A DNA stretch of 64,000 bases from Herpetosiphon geysericola. Its GTDB lineage: Bacteria > Chloroflexota > Chloroflexia > Chloroflexales > Herpetosiphonaceae. The notes below the pieces were generated by a model. That model did not search any database, was not told where the DNA came from, and saw only the letters and a program-made list of their open reading frames with translations. The stretch is taken from assembly GCF_001306135.1 (NCBI RefSeq), contig NZ_LGKP01000019.1, forward strand, positions 17,067 through 81,066, written 5' to 3'. The position numbers and the translations under genes were made by a program. Below, one piece after another: positions 1-9,813 of this stretch (positions are counted from its first letter, which is position 1; each line of letters begins with the position of its first letter).

Positions 1-205
1 GATTGCGCACGACATAGCGCCCGCGCACCCCAGCAAAATTATTTGCATGCAAGGTGTAGCGCAACAAGGCTTGGCGTTGGCTATCGGCTCCACGCAACGA
101 ATCGGGCAATTCTGCATCATATAAATCGAGCAATAGTTCGCCCAAAATCGCCAAATCGTTGGCGTTGGCTGGGCGTAATTCGACGGTTGGTCGATTGTGT
201 GTCAT
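1..205 (-). CDS. GNAT-like acetyltransferase, N-terminal fragment
   Basis: The minus strand is open from an ATG at 205 to the window edge, giving 68 codons without a stop. The first residues read MTHNRPTVELRPANANDL and are followed by a helix rich in Leu and Glu, the usual opening of a GNAT N-acetyltransferase (a VELRPA-type strand, then an acidic helix). The catalytic and acetyl-CoA motifs lie outside the window. The start is 3 bases after the stop of the DUF58 gene, so this is probably the last visible gene of the operon that begins with degV. The family call is an inference from the N-terminus only. Confidence 0.6.
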   Translation of the reverse strand, partial: MTHNRPTVELRPANANDLAILGELLLDLYDAELPDSLRGADSQRQALLRYTLHANNFAGVRGRYVVRN

Positions 206-207
206 TG

Positions 208-1467
208 CTAACTCCGCCCCATGGCGCGAATCGCTGGCTCGGCCAAGGCGCGATCTAAGCCATCGCCAGCGTGAATTCGATACACTGGCACCCGTAGTTC
301 GGCCAAGCGGGCAAAGGTTGGCTCAGGGTCGCGCCAGCCGCCAAACGATTTGCCATCGAGAAACATAATTGAAGCTCGTGCGCCCCGATAGACCAAGCGT
401 TGTACCGCCGCCACCCAACGCTCATCAAGCGCCGCTGTGATGATCAACAATGAGGAATTGCGGCCAAAGCGTTGGCTTTCAGCGGCCAATAATTCGGCTA
501 ACGAGGTGTTGCTGGTGGCATGGAGCATCGCCAATGGCTCCAAAATTTTATACAGCTGGCGTGCTTCGCGTTCAGGCAGAATAATTTCTCGTTGTGCCCC
601 GTAGGTCAATAAGCCGACGCTGCGATTGAGCCGCAACAAATGGCGGGCCAACGAAGCCGCCAAGGTAATGCTATATTCCTCGGTCGTGTTGGGAATCGCA
701 ATTTTGCCTTGCAAGCTTTTGATAATCGCCGGAATCGCTGCATCGGGCTGGCCATGGTGAAAACGCTCTTCCATATCCAAGATGATCCAAACATCTGCTG
801 AGGGATCAAGCTCGAACTCTTTAACCATGAGCGCACCAGTGCGCGCGGTCGAACGCCAGTGAATGCGGTTGAAGCTATCGCCTGGCACATATTGGCGCAC
901 GGTCGAAACATTCGGCGTAACGTGAAACGTGCGCGAACGCACATCTTGGCCGCCAATTAGCTCAGCGGTTGGCAGCTCGAATTTGGGCAAATCAACGGTT
1001 GCCGGATAGACCAACAGATCGTGGGTCAGATCGACCATTTTGTGCAGTTGGAAGATCCCAAATGGATCGCCGCTGCGCACCGAGACTGGCCCCAAGCGCC
1101 ATTTGCCGCGCAAGGTACAGGGCGTGCGCACCATCCAACGCCGTTTCTCGCGGCCTGGAATATAGCTCACAAAGCCCGAGCCATGCGACGGCAAATCGGA
1201 GTGATCGCGCACTTCGACCCACAGCTTGGGCAAGGGCCAGGTATTGTAAATGGTAATTCGTTCGCGCACCGTTTCGCCAACTTGGGCGCGGGTGGTGCTT
1301 GATTCGCGCTCGATCTCCAGGCCTTCGAGGTTGCTCCACGCCCAAGCATAGGCAATCACCAACAACCCAAGCAGAGTGTAGGTCAAGTAATAAAAGAAGG
1401 GAATATTACTCGAAAGCCCAGTCAGAAACAGGACGACGGCCAAGCTAAGGATGCCTAATGCCCGCAT
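208..1467 (-). CDS. DUF58 domain-containing protein
   Basis: A 419-residue membrane protein. Residues 1-45 hold two hydrophobic segments. The central part has the DUF58 signature: YVPGDSFNRIHWRSTARTG followed by LMVKEFELD and a vWA-like strand VWIILDMEE. DUF58 proteins are the usual partners of MoxR AAA ATPases and are thought to bind metal or act in assembly of envelope or secreted complexes; the exact job is unknown. It starts 9 bases downstream of the MoxR stop, so the two are almost certainly co-translated. The length is normal for the family and nothing is missing. Confidence 0.9.
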   Translation of the reverse strand: MRALGILSLAVVLFLTGLSSNIPFFYYLTYTLLGLLVIAYAWAWSNLEGLEIERESSTTRAQVGETVRERITIYNTWPLPKLWVEVRDHSDLPSHGSGFVSYIPGREKRRWMVRTPCTLRGKWRLGPVSVRSGDPFGIFQLHKMVDLTHDLLVYPATVDLPKFELPTAELIGGQDVRSRTFHVTPNVSTVRQYVPGDSFNRIHWRSTARTGALMVKEFELDPSADVWIILDMEERFHHGQPDAAIPAIIKSLQGKIAIPNTTEEYSITLAASLARHLLRLNRSVGLLTYGAQREIILPEREARQLYKILEPLAMLHATSNTSLAELLAAESQRFGRNSSLLIITAALDERWVAAVQRLVYRGARASIMFLDGKSFGGWRDPEPTFARLAELRVPVYRIHAGDGLDRALAEPAIRAMGRS

Positions 1468-1476
1468 ATGCTGCCC

Positions 1477-2460
1477 CTATTGTGCAACCGCTGGCTGCTG
1501 CCGCTCATATCGTCGCCCAGCGCGTGCGCCTGGTACTGGCACTTGGCTCAAAATTTGTTGAATTAATTCGTCTGCATGAATGTTGCGAATCCGTGCTGCT
1601 GGGCTGATGATCATGCGATGCGCTAGCACAGGTTTGACCAAAACTTTAATATCATCGGGAATGACATAATCGCGGCCTTGCAAAGCCGCTAGAGCTTGGG
1701 CAGTGCGATAGAGCGCCAACGAACCACGCGGGCTAGCGCCGAGATACACATCGCTATTATTACGGGTGGCGGTAGTAATTGCCACAATATATTCTTTGAT
1801 CTGCTCATCGACATAGACATCGCGAATTTCAGCTTGTAGCTGTTGCAATTCTTCAATCGTCACGACTTGCTCTAAAGCATCGATTGGGTGCGCTTTGCGT
1901 TGGCTCTCCAAGATCGCCAATTCATCGGCCTTGGCGGGATAGCCCAAGGTAATGCGCAGCAAAAAGCGGTCGAGTTGGGCCTCGGGCAAGGGAAACGTGC
2001 CTTCGTATTCGATTGGGTTTTGGGTGGCAAGCACAATGAAGGGCTGGGGCAATGGGCGGGTGATGCCATCAACGGTCAATTGGCCTTCTTCCATGCTTTC
2101 GAGCAAGGCCGATTGGGTTTTGGGCGTAGCACGATTAATTTCATCGGCTAGGACTAAGTTGGCGATAATTGGCCCAGGCCGAAACTCAAACTCACCCGAT
2201 TTTTGATTGAAAATTGAAACCCCGCTGACATCGGTTGGCAAGAGATCGGGGGTGAACTGAATGCGCTTGAAGCTACAGCCAATGCTGCGGGCAATTGCCT
2301 TGGCAAGGGTGGTCTTGCCCACGCCTGGCACATCTTCCAAGAGCACATGGCCGCGACACAACAAGGCAATCAAGGTTAAATCCACCGCAGCACGTTTGCC
2401 GATGATCACCTTTTCGACGTTGGCCGCCAGCCGTTGCGCTATATCTTGCACATGTTTCAT
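1477..2460 (-). CDS. MoxR family AAA+ ATPase
   Basis: A 327-residue AAA_3 ATPase. The Walker A motif [12 protein letters not shown] is near residue 46, Walker B is [10 protein letters not shown] near residue 108, and the sensor region [10 protein letters not shown] and [19 protein letters not shown] is typical of MoxR proteins. The C-terminal lid has the GASPRG motif. MoxR ATPases act as chaperones that insert cofactors or remodel vWA-domain partners; here the partner is most likely the DUF58 protein just downstream. The gap to the upstream GNAT gene is 30 bases, so it belongs to the same minus-strand operon. Confidence 0.93.
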   Translation of the reverse strand: MKHVQDIAQRLAANVEKVIIGKRAAVDLTLIALLCRGHVLLEDVPGVGKTTLAKAIARSIGCSFKRIQFTPDLLPTDVSGVSIFNQKSGEFEFRPGPIIANLVLADEINRATPKTQSALLESMEEGQLTVDGITRPLPQPFIVLATQNPIEYEGTFPLPEAQLDRFLLRITLGYPAKADELAILESQRKAHPIDALEQVVTIEELQQLQAEIRDVYVDEQIKEYIVAITTATRNNSDVYLGASPRGSLALYRTAQALAALQGRDYVIPDDIKVLVKPVLAHRMIISPAARIRNIHADELIQQILSQVPVPGARAGRRYERQQPAVAQ

Positions 2461-2490
2461 TTCAAAATCCTCCCGAAAACAGAGCCAAGT

Positions 2491-3375
2491 TTATATCTCT
2501 TTGACTAAAACAGTTTGGCGTTCGCCGTTGCGCATAAACCCAAACCACTCGTAGAGCCGCTGGGCATGTTGGTTGGTATTTTGGGTATTGAGCGAAAGCA
2601 ACTGCACGCCATTTAAACTACACCAATCGACCAATTCGGCCAACAGCCGCACCCCAATGCCTTTGCCTTGCAGTGCTGGATCGACCGCAATCCGCACGAG
2701 ATGGGCCATAATGCCGCCATGATGCACAGTGGCAAAGGCATAGCCAACAATTGTATGGTTAAGTTCGGCCACGATGTAAAATGGCGCAACCGGAAAAACT
2801 CCAGCCAGAATTGTGCTACTTTTGACCCACTCGGCAGCAAAGGCCGCAGCGTCGATTTTGGCGATCATGGGCACGTCGGCAGGCGTTGCTGGGCGAATCC
2901 AGGCCCCAGTATTGCCCCAAGCAGGAATCTGCATTGCGCGTTTTTCGTAGCCCACCACATCAAGTTGTTGCTGATAGCCTTCGTGCAAGACCCATGGCAA
3001 GAGCCAACTCGCATCGCGTTCGTCGCTCATCAGCAGCACGCGCTCAACGCCTCGGGCCTTGGCATAGCGTTCGGCAGCCTGCAAAAATGTTGTTACTGCT
3101 TCGGCGGGGCGCAACGAATGATGCACGATCAGCGCCCGAATCCAGGCAATGGGGCCAACTGCGTAGCCCATCAGCACGCAGCCCCACAATTTGCCGTTGT
3201 ATTCCAAAACAATGCTAAGCTGATCGCTGAGGGTTAGGCCAAACTCATCGTGGGGAATCGAAAGCGAAGCCCATGGCGTTTGCTCAAGCAAACCCATGAG
3301 CGGTGCGAGATCGCTCTCAACTAGTGGCCGCATCGCCAAATCGTGAATGCTGGGAACGCGCCGAAACAAATGCAT
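2491..3375 (-). CDS. Tandem GNAT-domain acetyltransferase
   Basis: A 294-residue protein with two GNAT-like halves. The N-terminal half (about 1-150) lacks a clear acetyl-CoA loop. The C-terminal half (about 155-294) opens with IRPATPADVPMIAKID and has the acetyl-CoA binding strand-loop LVRIAVDPALQGKGIGVRLL, followed by SLNTQNTNQHAQRLYEWFGF, the usual last GNAT motif. Only the C-terminal half therefore looks catalytically competent. The substrate cannot be read from the sequence. It starts 3 bases after the degV stop, so it is in the same operon. Confidence 0.88.
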   Translation of the reverse strand: MHLFRRVPSIHDLAMRPLVESDLAPLMGLLEQTPWASLSIPHDEFGLTLSDQLSIVLEYNGKLWGCVLMGYAVGPIAWIRALIVHHSLRPAEAVTTFLQAAERYAKARGVERVLLMSDERDASWLLPWVLHEGYQQQLDVVGYEKRAMQIPAWGNTGAWIRPATPADVPMIAKIDAAAFAAEWVKSSTILAGVFPVAPFYIVAELNHTIVGYAFATVHHGGIMAHLVRIAVDPALQGKGIGVRLLAELVDWCSLNGVQLLSLNTQNTNQHAQRLYEWFGFMRNGERQTVLVKEI

Positions 3376-3378
3376 AAT

Positions 3379-4224
3379 TTAGGCTTCTTCTCGCAAGACC
3401 GAAATGCCCAACGCGCCCGGCCCGCCGTGCACAGCCAAAACTGGGCCAGCATCGGAGATCAACAAGGGAATGCCTGGGAAATGCTCGGCAACCTGTTTGG
3501 CAAAGGTTTCTGCTTCTGCTTGGACGTTGGTGTGCAAAATGCCCATGCGCCGAATTTTGGCCTTGCCCACAAAGTCTTTTGCTTGCTGAATCATCATGGT
3601 TAGCGAATCGGCGCGTGAGCGAGCGCGGCCAACCATTTCAGCTTGGCCTTTGCGGTCAAGCCCCAAAATCGGGTAGATGCCCAAGAGCGAAGCTGCCATG
3701 GCGCCGATGCGGCCCAAACGACCGCTCAGCCGCAAATAGCGCACAGTTTCGAGCGAGGCCACGGTCATGATATTCGGAATTTGATGTTCGATTTGTGAAA
3801 CGACCGCTGCCGCGCTGGCGCCGTTGGCCATGGCTTCGGCGGCTTCGAGCACCAATAAACCGGTGCCAAGCGCAAATTGGCGCGAATCGATGTTATAAAT
3901 CATGCGGCCTTGAACCCGCGAAGCTGCTTGCATGGCGTTGGCATAGCTTTGGCTAAGCATCGAACCAACATGAATCACGATGATGTCATCGGCTGGGTGT
4001 TGACGAAAATAGTTAATAAACTGGCCTGCCGACGAAGGCGCAGTTGTCGGAATCACATCTTCATGAACTAAACGGCGATAAAACTCATCGAGTGAAACAT
4101 CTTCGCTTTCGCGCAGATTGCCATCGACAAATTGAATGGTGAATGGAATTAATTCAATGCCATAGCGCTGAATAAGCTCCATTGGCAAGCTCGATGTAGA
4201 GGCGGTAACCAATGCAGTGGTCAT
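3379..4224 (-). CDS. DegV family fatty-acid-binding protein
   Basis: A 281-residue DegV protein. The opening MTTALVTASTSSLP is the family start and is preceded by GAGGA about 10 bases upstream, so the longer in-frame start at 4254 was not used. The fatty-acid carboxylate and backbone motifs are visible (TTAPSSAGQF, then HVGSMLSQSYANAMQAA). DegV/FakB proteins bind a fatty acid and present it to the kinase FakA for phosphorylation. No fakA is visible in this window. The gene probably heads the operon degV-GNAT-moxR-DUF58-GNAT. Confidence 0.9.
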   Translation of the reverse strand: MTTALVTASTSSLPMELIQRYGIELIPFTIQFVDGNLRESEDVSLDEFYRRLVHEDVIPTTAPSSAGQFINYFRQHPADDIIVIHVGSMLSQSYANAMQAASRVQGRMIYNIDSRQFALGTGLLVLEAAEAMANGASAAAVVSQIEHQIPNIMTVASLETVRYLRLSGRLGRIGAMAASLLGIYPILGLDRKGQAEMVGRARSRADSLTMMIQQAKDFVGKAKIRRMGILHTNVQAEAETFAKQVAEHFPGIPLLISDAGPVLAVHGGPGALGISVLREEA

Positions 4225-4352
4225 GTTGTTCAATCCTCGGAGCCACACAGACACTCCAATGCAACCCTGCGGTGGAGCATAGATTAATAAGTATTATAGA
4301 GGTTTTTTGGTTTGCCCGAAAGTGCTACTTTGATGAAGAGATGCTGAGGAAA

Positions 4353-4388
4353 TGGGCTTAACCAGCCACGTTTGGCCGATTAAGCCCA
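4353..4388 (-). terminator. Terminator-like hairpin after gmk
   Basis: Nine-base inverted arms TGGGCTTAA and TTAAGCCCA enclose a second small stem (GCCA/TGGC). The hairpin begins 10 bases after the gmk stop on the minus strand. The following T run is weak (ATTTCC), so it could be an RNA 3' end or processing hairpin and not an efficient intrinsic terminator. Confidence 0.5.
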
Positions 4389-4397
4389 ATCGGGGTT

Positions 4398-5030
4398 TTA
4401 GAGTTTAATTCGGCGCGGACGAATGCGCGATTTTTCAGCCCGAATAATGGCTTGAATCATACTTGCTGCTTCGTCGGGCCGTGATTCGGGGTTCATCACC
4501 ACATAATCAAATTCATCGACGCGGCCCATTTCTTCTTCGGCCAAGGCCATGCGGCGCTCTAAGCCTTCTGCCGATTCGGTGCGGCGCAGGCGCAGGCGGT
4601 TGGCCAATTCGGCGCTCGATGGTGGCACAATGAAGATCAACACAGCATCGGGCACTAATTTGCGCATGGTTGCAGCGCCCTGCACGTCGATCCGCAAAAT
4701 TACATCTTTGCCACTGGCAAGCGCATCGCGTACCTGCGATTTGGGAATGCCCTTGTATTCGCCATAAACCACGGCATGCTCCAACAAATCGTTGTTGGCA
4801 ATCATAGTTTCAAATTCATCTTTGGAGATAAAATTATAATCAAAGCCCTCTACTTCGCCTGGGCGTTGGCCACGGCTGGTGGTGGTGACCACAAAATGAA
4901 AGGGCATGCCAAATTCGCGCATCCGCATCAACACCGTATCTTTGCCAACCCCTGATGGGCCTGAAATAATCACGAGTAGCGGCACAGGAGCTTGGTTGTG
5001 CAAAATCGGGTTGAGTTCTGGGTGTGACAC
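4398..5030 (-). CDS. gmk: Guanylate kinase
   Basis: A 210-residue guanylate kinase, which phosphorylates GMP to GDP in purine nucleotide synthesis. The P-loop ISGPSGVGKDT is at residues 22-32. The GMP-binding part follows: TTTSRGQRPGEVEGFDYNF, then EHAVVYGEYKGIPKSQV. The lid and C-terminus (LRLRRTESAEGLERRMA) are normal. The start is a GTG preceded by AGGAGG at 4 bases' distance. It is divergent from rqcH. In many bacteria gmk is followed by rpoZ; here it is followed by a hairpin and then degV. Confidence 0.96.
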   Translation of the reverse strand: MSHPELNPILHNQAPVPLLVIISGPSGVGKDTVLMRMREFGMPFHFVVTTTSRGQRPGEVEGFDYNFISKDEFETMIANNDLLEHAVVYGEYKGIPKSQVRDALASGKDVILRIDVQGAATMRKLVPDAVLIFIVPPSSAELANRLRLRRTESAEGLERRMALAEEEMGRVDEFDYVVMNPESRPDEAASMIQAIIRAEKSRIRPRRIKL

Positions 5031-5061
5031 AATACCTCCTAAACTAAGGGTTGCTAAATTA

Positions 5062-5090
5062 TTGACGATCCGCCAATGCTTGAGTACGAT
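5062..5090 (+). promoter_or_regulatory. Promoter of rqcH
   Basis: TTGACG and TACGAT are separated by exactly 17 bases. The predicted RNA start near 5097 is only about 17 bases before the ATG at 5114, and the AAGGAG ribosome site at about 5099-5104 lies just inside the message. This also rules out an in-frame TTG at 5090 as the start, because it overlaps the -10 box. Confidence 0.6.
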
Positions 5091-5113
5091 TGAGCCATGA
5101 AGGAGAATCGTCT

Positions 5114-6853
5114 ATGCACATTGATGCGCTTGTTGTAGCAGCGATTGTCGCTGAATTACAGATCTTGGTTGGCGGCAAAATTCAACAGGTGGTTTTGCCG
5201 AATCCCGATAGCGTGGGCTTTGAGGTCTATGCCGATGGGCAGCGCCATCAGCTGTTGCTTTCGGCCAATGCCAAATTTGCCCGCCTGCATACCGTGCCGA
5301 CCAAACTAACCCGTGACCCCAATGCCGATTCACCTTTGTTATTGTTGTTACGCAAATATGTTCGCGGCGGACGAATCACAAAGATCGAATCTGCGCCATT
5401 GGAACGGGTTATTTCGCTCAGTATAGCCAAGATGCCAATTCCTCGCAAGGAACTAGAGCCTGATGAGGATGACGACGATGAGGTGATGCTTACGCCGCGT
5501 TATAGTGAGTTGGTACTGGAAATTATCGGCCATTCATCAAATCTTATTTTGGTTGATGATAATGGCTTGGTTTTGGAAAGCATTCGCCACTATAACCCGC
5601 AGCGTTCGCAACGCCCAATTATGCCACGCAGTATCTATGAAGCGCCGCCAAGCCAAGGCAAAAACGATCCACGCACGGCAACCGCCGCCGCGATTGCGGT
5701 TTTAGGCGGCGATTTAGCCAAAGCCTTGGTAACTGAATATAGTGGGGTTTCGCCACAAACCGGGCGCGAAATCGCTTGGCGAGCGGCTGGCGCAACCAAC
5801 GTCGAAATTACGCCCGAGCTTGATTTTGAGCAGATCGCTAAGCAGTTACGCGAATTGACCAGCCTCGCGACGATTGAGCCAACCTTGGCCCGCAACGCCG
5901 AAGGCACGCCAATTGGCATCGCCGCGTTTGCATTGCAGCACCAAGCCCATACCGAAGTCTACCCAAGCATGAACGAGGCTTTGGCAACCGCCTTTGCCGA
6001 GCTTGATCAAGTGACGGCGCACGCTCAACGCCGTGATGCCTTGCTCGAACGGGTGGCCGAAGCGCAGCGCCGCACTAAAACCAAGGCCGATCAATTGCGC
6101 ACCCAATTGGCTCGCGTCGAACAACTTGAACAATTGCGTTGGGAAGGCGAGATGATTTTTGGCTATATTTACGCAATTAAGCCAGGCCAAAGCGAATTAT
6201 TACTTGACCAAGGCGTAATCACGCTTGACCCAAAATTGTCTGCCGTAGAGAACGCTCAAGCCCGTTTTCGCGAGTACGACAAAGCCAAAGGTGCCTTGGA
6301 AGACGTGCCGCAGTTGTTGGAGCAAACCGAGGCCCAAGCAGAATATCTGCAACAAACCAGCGATTTACTGAGTTTGGCCGAGAGTTTTGCTGAAATCGAG
6401 CAATTTGAGCGCGAGTTGATTGCTGGTGGTTGGTTGCGCCAAACCATTGGCAAAGCCAAGAGCAAGCTCAATTCGAGCGTTGGCCGTGGCCCGTTGCGGG
6501 TGATTTCGCCCGATGGCTGGACGATTTTCGTGGGCCGTAGCGCCGATCAAAACGATGAAGTAACCTTCAAGCTTGGTCAGCCAGAGGATTATTGGTTGCA
6601 TGCTCGCGAACGCACCGGCGGCCATGTGATTATCCGCATGCAAGCGGCGACTGTGCCGCCACGCACGCTCGAACAGGCGGCCCAACTGGCGGCCTACTAT
6701 TCATCGGCCCGCAACGATGGCGCAGTTGAGGTTGATATTTCGCTGCGCAAACATGTGCGCAAAATCAAAGGCGGCCCGCCAGGCTTGGTGCGCTACACCG
6801 CCGAACGCACGTTGCGGGTTGAGCCTAAGAAGAACCCAGAGCGTAGAACATAA
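5114..6853 (+). CDS. rqcH: RqcH / NFACT ribosome quality control protein
   Basis: A 579-residue NFACT family protein. RqcH (Rqc2 homologue) binds stalled 50S subunits with peptidyl-tRNA and recruits alanyl-tRNA to add C-terminal Ala tails. The order is NFACT-N (start MHIDALVVAAIVAEL, then GRITKIESAPLERVI), a helical coiled-coil middle (about 270-430), and NFACT-R near the end (DYWLHARERTGGHVIIR). The start was chosen at 5114 because it has AAGGAG at the right distance. It is divergent from gmk. The old family name is fibronectin-binding protein A. Confidence 0.92.
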   Translation: MHIDALVVAAIVAELQILVGGKIQQVVLPNPDSVGFEVYADGQRHQLLLSANAKFARLHTVPTKLTRDPNADSPLLLLLRKYVRGGRITKIESAPLERVISLSIAKMPIPRKELEPDEDDDDEVMLTPRYSELVLEIIGHSSNLILVDDNGLVLESIRHYNPQRSQRPIMPRSIYEAPPSQGKNDPRTATAAAIAVLGGDLAKALVTEYSGVSPQTGREIAWRAAGATNVEITPELDFEQIAKQLRELTSLATIEPTLARNAEGTPIGIAAFALQHQAHTEVYPSMNEALATAFAELDQVTAHAQRRDALLERVAEAQRRTKTKADQLRTQLARVEQLEQLRWEGEMIFGYIYAIKPGQSELLLDQGVITLDPKLSAVENAQARFREYDKAKGALEDVPQLLEQTEAQAEYLQQTSDLLSLAESFAEIEQFERELIAGGWLRQTIGKAKSKLNSSVGRGPLRVISPDGWTIFVGRSADQNDEVTFKLGQPEDYWLHARERTGGHVIIRMQAATVPPRTLEQAAQLAAYYSSARNDGAVEVDISLRKHVRKIKGGPPGLVRYTAERTLRVEPKKNPERRT

Positions 6854-6857
6854 GTAA

Positions 6858-7125
6858 AAGTATGAAGGATGAGGGATGAATTCAAAAGGCAGAAGGCAAA
6901 AATCAAAAATCAGAATCGGAATCGGAATCGGACTTTAACGCAGAGGCGCAAAGCAAGGGATGAGGGAGGAAATTTAACCGCGAAGGACACGAAGAACACG
7001 AATGGTTGAGTGTTGTGATATTTGAACGACGAACCCATCTCAGTAAACCACTCAATCAACCTTCGCGATCTTCGCGGTTTCATTCTTCGTGCGCTTCGTG
7101 TCCTTCGTGGATCAAACGTGGCGAG
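6858..7125. repeat. Intergenic module repeat block A (partly inverted)
   Basis: The gap between rqcH and cphA, which converge, has no gene. It holds the modules GAAGGATGAGGGATGAA (about 6863), AACGCAGAGGCGCA (about 6937), AACCGCGAAGGACACGAAG (about 6976), CTTCGCGATCTTCGCGG (about 7061) and TTCGTGTCCTTCGTGG (about 7094). The stretches 6976-7012 and 7047-7110 are inverted relative to each other and could fold into a long imperfect hairpin with GGTTGAGTG/CACTCAATC near the loop. See the findings on repeats. Confidence 0.8.
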
Positions 7126-7128
7126 GTG

Positions 7129-9813
7129 CTAAATTACTCCACCAACTTTGTTTTGAGCATCGCGCGGCTTGCGCCAATAGATAATTTGCTTCCAAGCATC
7201 GGTTGGCTCATCGGCAAAAATCATCAGCAAATCGCCACGCTGTGCTGAATCTAAGGCCAAGGCAATGGCCTCACGCTCTTGGCGGTGGTATTGAATATTG
7301 CTCTCAGCAAAGCCAACCTCAAGCAAGCCCTCGCGAATGTAGCCAGGCATTTCGCCCTCTTTGCGTCCGCGCAAGCTGGTATCTTCTTTGATAATGATCT
7401 GATCGAACACCCCTGAGCCGAGCAAACGCCCAATCTCGCGCGCATCAACTTCGCGCCGATCGCCAGGCACCGAAATGACGCAAATTGCTTTGCCTTCGCG
7501 GGGCAATTGACGCACCACATCAACCAAATTGCCAACCGCCGCCGGATTATGCCCATAATCCAAAATCACGCGGAATGGATGCTCATCAAAAACGTTCAAA
7601 CGGCCTGGGGTTTGGTAGAACGAAGTCGTGAAGGTGCGCAGGCCTTGGCGAATGTTTTCGATGCTAATGCCCAAGCTATAGGCCATCGCCGCTGCTGCCA
7701 TCGCATTGGCCACATTAAATTTGGCTCGGCCTTCCAAAGTCGCCGGAATGAGGTGTGTCCACAAAAGCGGAATATGCCGACCTTTGTCGTAGAGCGTCAC
7801 CATATCGCCGTTGACCCCTTTTTCGACCACAATCGCCCGTCCGCCGTTTTGCACTTGTTCGCGCACCAAGGGATTGGCGGGGTCAAAGCTGAAGTAGAAA
7901 GGTTTAGCACGGGTGCGTTTAATCATTTTGACTACCAACGGATCATCTGCATTCAAAACGGCCCAGCCATCACGCTTGATTACTTCGATGATCAGCGATT
8001 TAACCTTGGCCATCTCTTCAAGCGTATCAATCCCACGCAGGCCAAGGTGATCGGCGCTGATATTGAGAATTGCCCCAACATCAACCTCGTCGTAGCCCAA
8101 GCCTTCGCGCAAAATGCCGCCGCGGGCTGTTTCGAGCACTGCCGCATCAACAGTTGGGTCGCGCAGCACCATACGCGCCGATTTTGGTCCGGTCATATCG
8201 CCGCGCAACACGCGCTCGCCGTCGATATAAATCCCATCGGTGCTGGTCATGCCAACGTGGTAGCCCGCCATTTTGAGAATATGGGCGGTCATACGGGCGG
8301 TGGTAGTTTTGCCGTTGGTGCCAGTTAATGCAGCCAAGGGAATGCGGCTCGGCGTGCCTGCTGGAAACAGCATATCGATCACTGGGCCAGCAGCATCGCG
8401 CGGCGTGCCTTCAGATGGCGCAACGTGCATGCGAAAGCCTGGCGCTGCATTCACTTCAACAATCCCGCCGCCAACTTCGCTCACCGGACGGCTAATGTCG
8501 GGAATAATAAAATCGATCCCTGCCACATCTAAGCCCACAATTTTAGCAGCGCGAATCGCAATTTGGGCATTTTCATAATGAATCATATCGGTGCGATCGA
8601 TCGCTGTGCCGCCAGTTGAAAGGTTGCCTGTTGAGCGCAAATAGAGCAATTGGCCTGTTTCAAGCACCGTTTCTAAGGTTACGCCAGCTTTTTCCATGCA
8701 GCGTTCTGCTTGATGATCAATTTCAAGCCGCGTCAACACATTTTCGTGGCCAACCCCGCGTCGTGGATCGCTATTGACGATCTCGACTAATTCCGCGACC
8801 GTGTGTTGACCATCGCCAACCACATGGCCCGGCACGCGCTCTGAAACTGCGACAACCTCGCCATTAATCACCAATACTCGATGATCGCTGCCTGGCACTA
8901 ATTCTTCAACAATCACATATGAACGATGCTCTTGGGCTTGGGCAAACGCGACTTCGACCTCGGCCTCAGTCGTTAGGCCAATCGATATTCCACGCCCATG
9001 TGAGGCATCCAAGGGCTTGACCACCAAGGGATAGCGCAAACGTCGCGCTGCTTCGATCGCACCCTCAGCTGAACGCACCACGCGTTGGCGGGGCACAGGC
9101 AAGCCAGCATCCTCAAGCAATTTATTGGTCAATTGCTTATCTTGGGCAACTTCGACCCCAATATGGCTGGTTTGCGAGGTGATGGTTGCTTGAATCCGTT
9201 TTTGATATTTGCCATGGCCAAATTGCACCAACGAGTGTTGATTGAGCCGCAACCATGGAATGCCGCGCTCCTCGGCGGCCTTGACCAACGAGGCTGTAGA
9301 TGGGCCAAAGGCTAAGCGTACCGCCATGCGGGCCAGATCTTCCTTTTCGCGCACCAGATCGAAGTTGGCACGTTCAGCGGCGGGCATCGCTGAGGGCAAT
9401 TCTGCTGGCAGCAAAAATTGAATTAAGCGCAGCGCCAAATTGGCGGCCTCGATCCCAACATCCTCTTGGCCATATTGAAAAATAACAAAATACTGCCCCT
9501 CTTGGCCAGTGCCACGGGTTTTGCCTTGGGTGACATAGGTTCCAGCCAAGCACTGTAATTCGAGCGCCAAATGCTCCATCACATGACCAAGCCATGTGCC
9601 ATTGCGCAACCGCTCCACAAAGCCACCTGGGCGTCCCAACGAACAATGATGATCATCGAGACTTGGCACGAGCGCCAACAACCGATCAACAAAATCACCC
9701 AATACATCGGTTGGATAAGCCTCAAGTTCTTCCAAATCAACCGTCATGTTGATGGCGGGCTTATACAACCAATAATTCGGCCCACGATAGACGCGCGTGT
9801 CGAGAATTTTCAT
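7129..9813 (-). CDS. cphA: Cyanophycin synthetase
   Basis: An 894-residue two-domain ligase that makes cyanophycin, a polymer of an aspartate backbone with arginine side chains, from Asp, Arg and ATP. After an N-terminal region (MKILDTRVYRGPNYW) comes an ATP-grasp domain (about 220-480, with VKPLDASHGRGI) and a Mur-ligase-like domain with the P-loop LTGTNGKTTTARM near residue 495, then ISADHLGLRGI and DYGHNPAAV. The start at 9813 has GGAGG upstream; the longer ORF start at 9897 has no such support. It follows cphB by 125 bases on the same strand, giving a synthesis and breakdown pair. Confidence 0.95.
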   Translation of the reverse strand: MKILDTRVYRGPNYWLYKPAINMTVDLEELEAYPTDVLGDFVDRLLALVPSLDDHHCSLGRPGGFVERLRNGTWLGHVMEHLALELQCLAGTYVTQGKTRGTGQEGQYFVIFQYGQEDVGIEAANLALRLIQFLLPAELPSAMPAAERANFDLVREKEDLARMAVRLAFGPSTASLVKAAEERGIPWLRLNQHSLVQFGHGKYQKRIQATITSQTSHIGVEVAQDKQLTNKLLEDAGLPVPRQRVVRSAEGAIEAARRLRYPLVVKPLDASHGRGISIGLTTEAEVEVAFAQAQEHRSYVIVEELVPGSDHRVLVINGEVVAVSERVPGHVVGDGQHTVAELVEIVNSDPRRGVGHENVLTRLEIDHQAERCMEKAGVTLETVLETGQLLYLRSTGNLSTGGTAIDRTDMIHYENAQIAIRAAKIVGLDVAGIDFIIPDISRPVSEVGGGIVEVNAAPGFRMHVAPSEGTPRDAAGPVIDMLFPAGTPSRIPLAALTGTNGKTTTARMTAHILKMAGYHVGMTSTDGIYIDGERVLRGDMTGPKSARMVLRDPTVDAAVLETARGGILREGLGYDEVDVGAILNISADHLGLRGIDTLEEMAKVKSLIIEVIKRDGWAVLNADDPLVVKMIKRTRAKPFYFSFDPANPLVREQVQNGGRAIVVEKGVNGDMVTLYDKGRHIPLLWTHLIPATLEGRAKFNVANAMAAAAMAYSLGISIENIRQGLRTFTTSFYQTPGRLNVFDEHPFRVILDYGHNPAAVGNLVDVVRQLPREGKAICVISVPGDRREVDAREIGRLLGSGVFDQIIIKEDTSLRGRKEGEMPGYIREGLLEVGFAESNIQYHRQEREAIALALDSAQRGDLLMIFADEPTDAWKQIIYWRKPRDAQNKVGGVI

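Noticed and set aside
7507..8328. A 273-codon plus-strand frame inside cphA
   Set aside because: cphA has complete family motifs over this stretch; the other frame has no domain.
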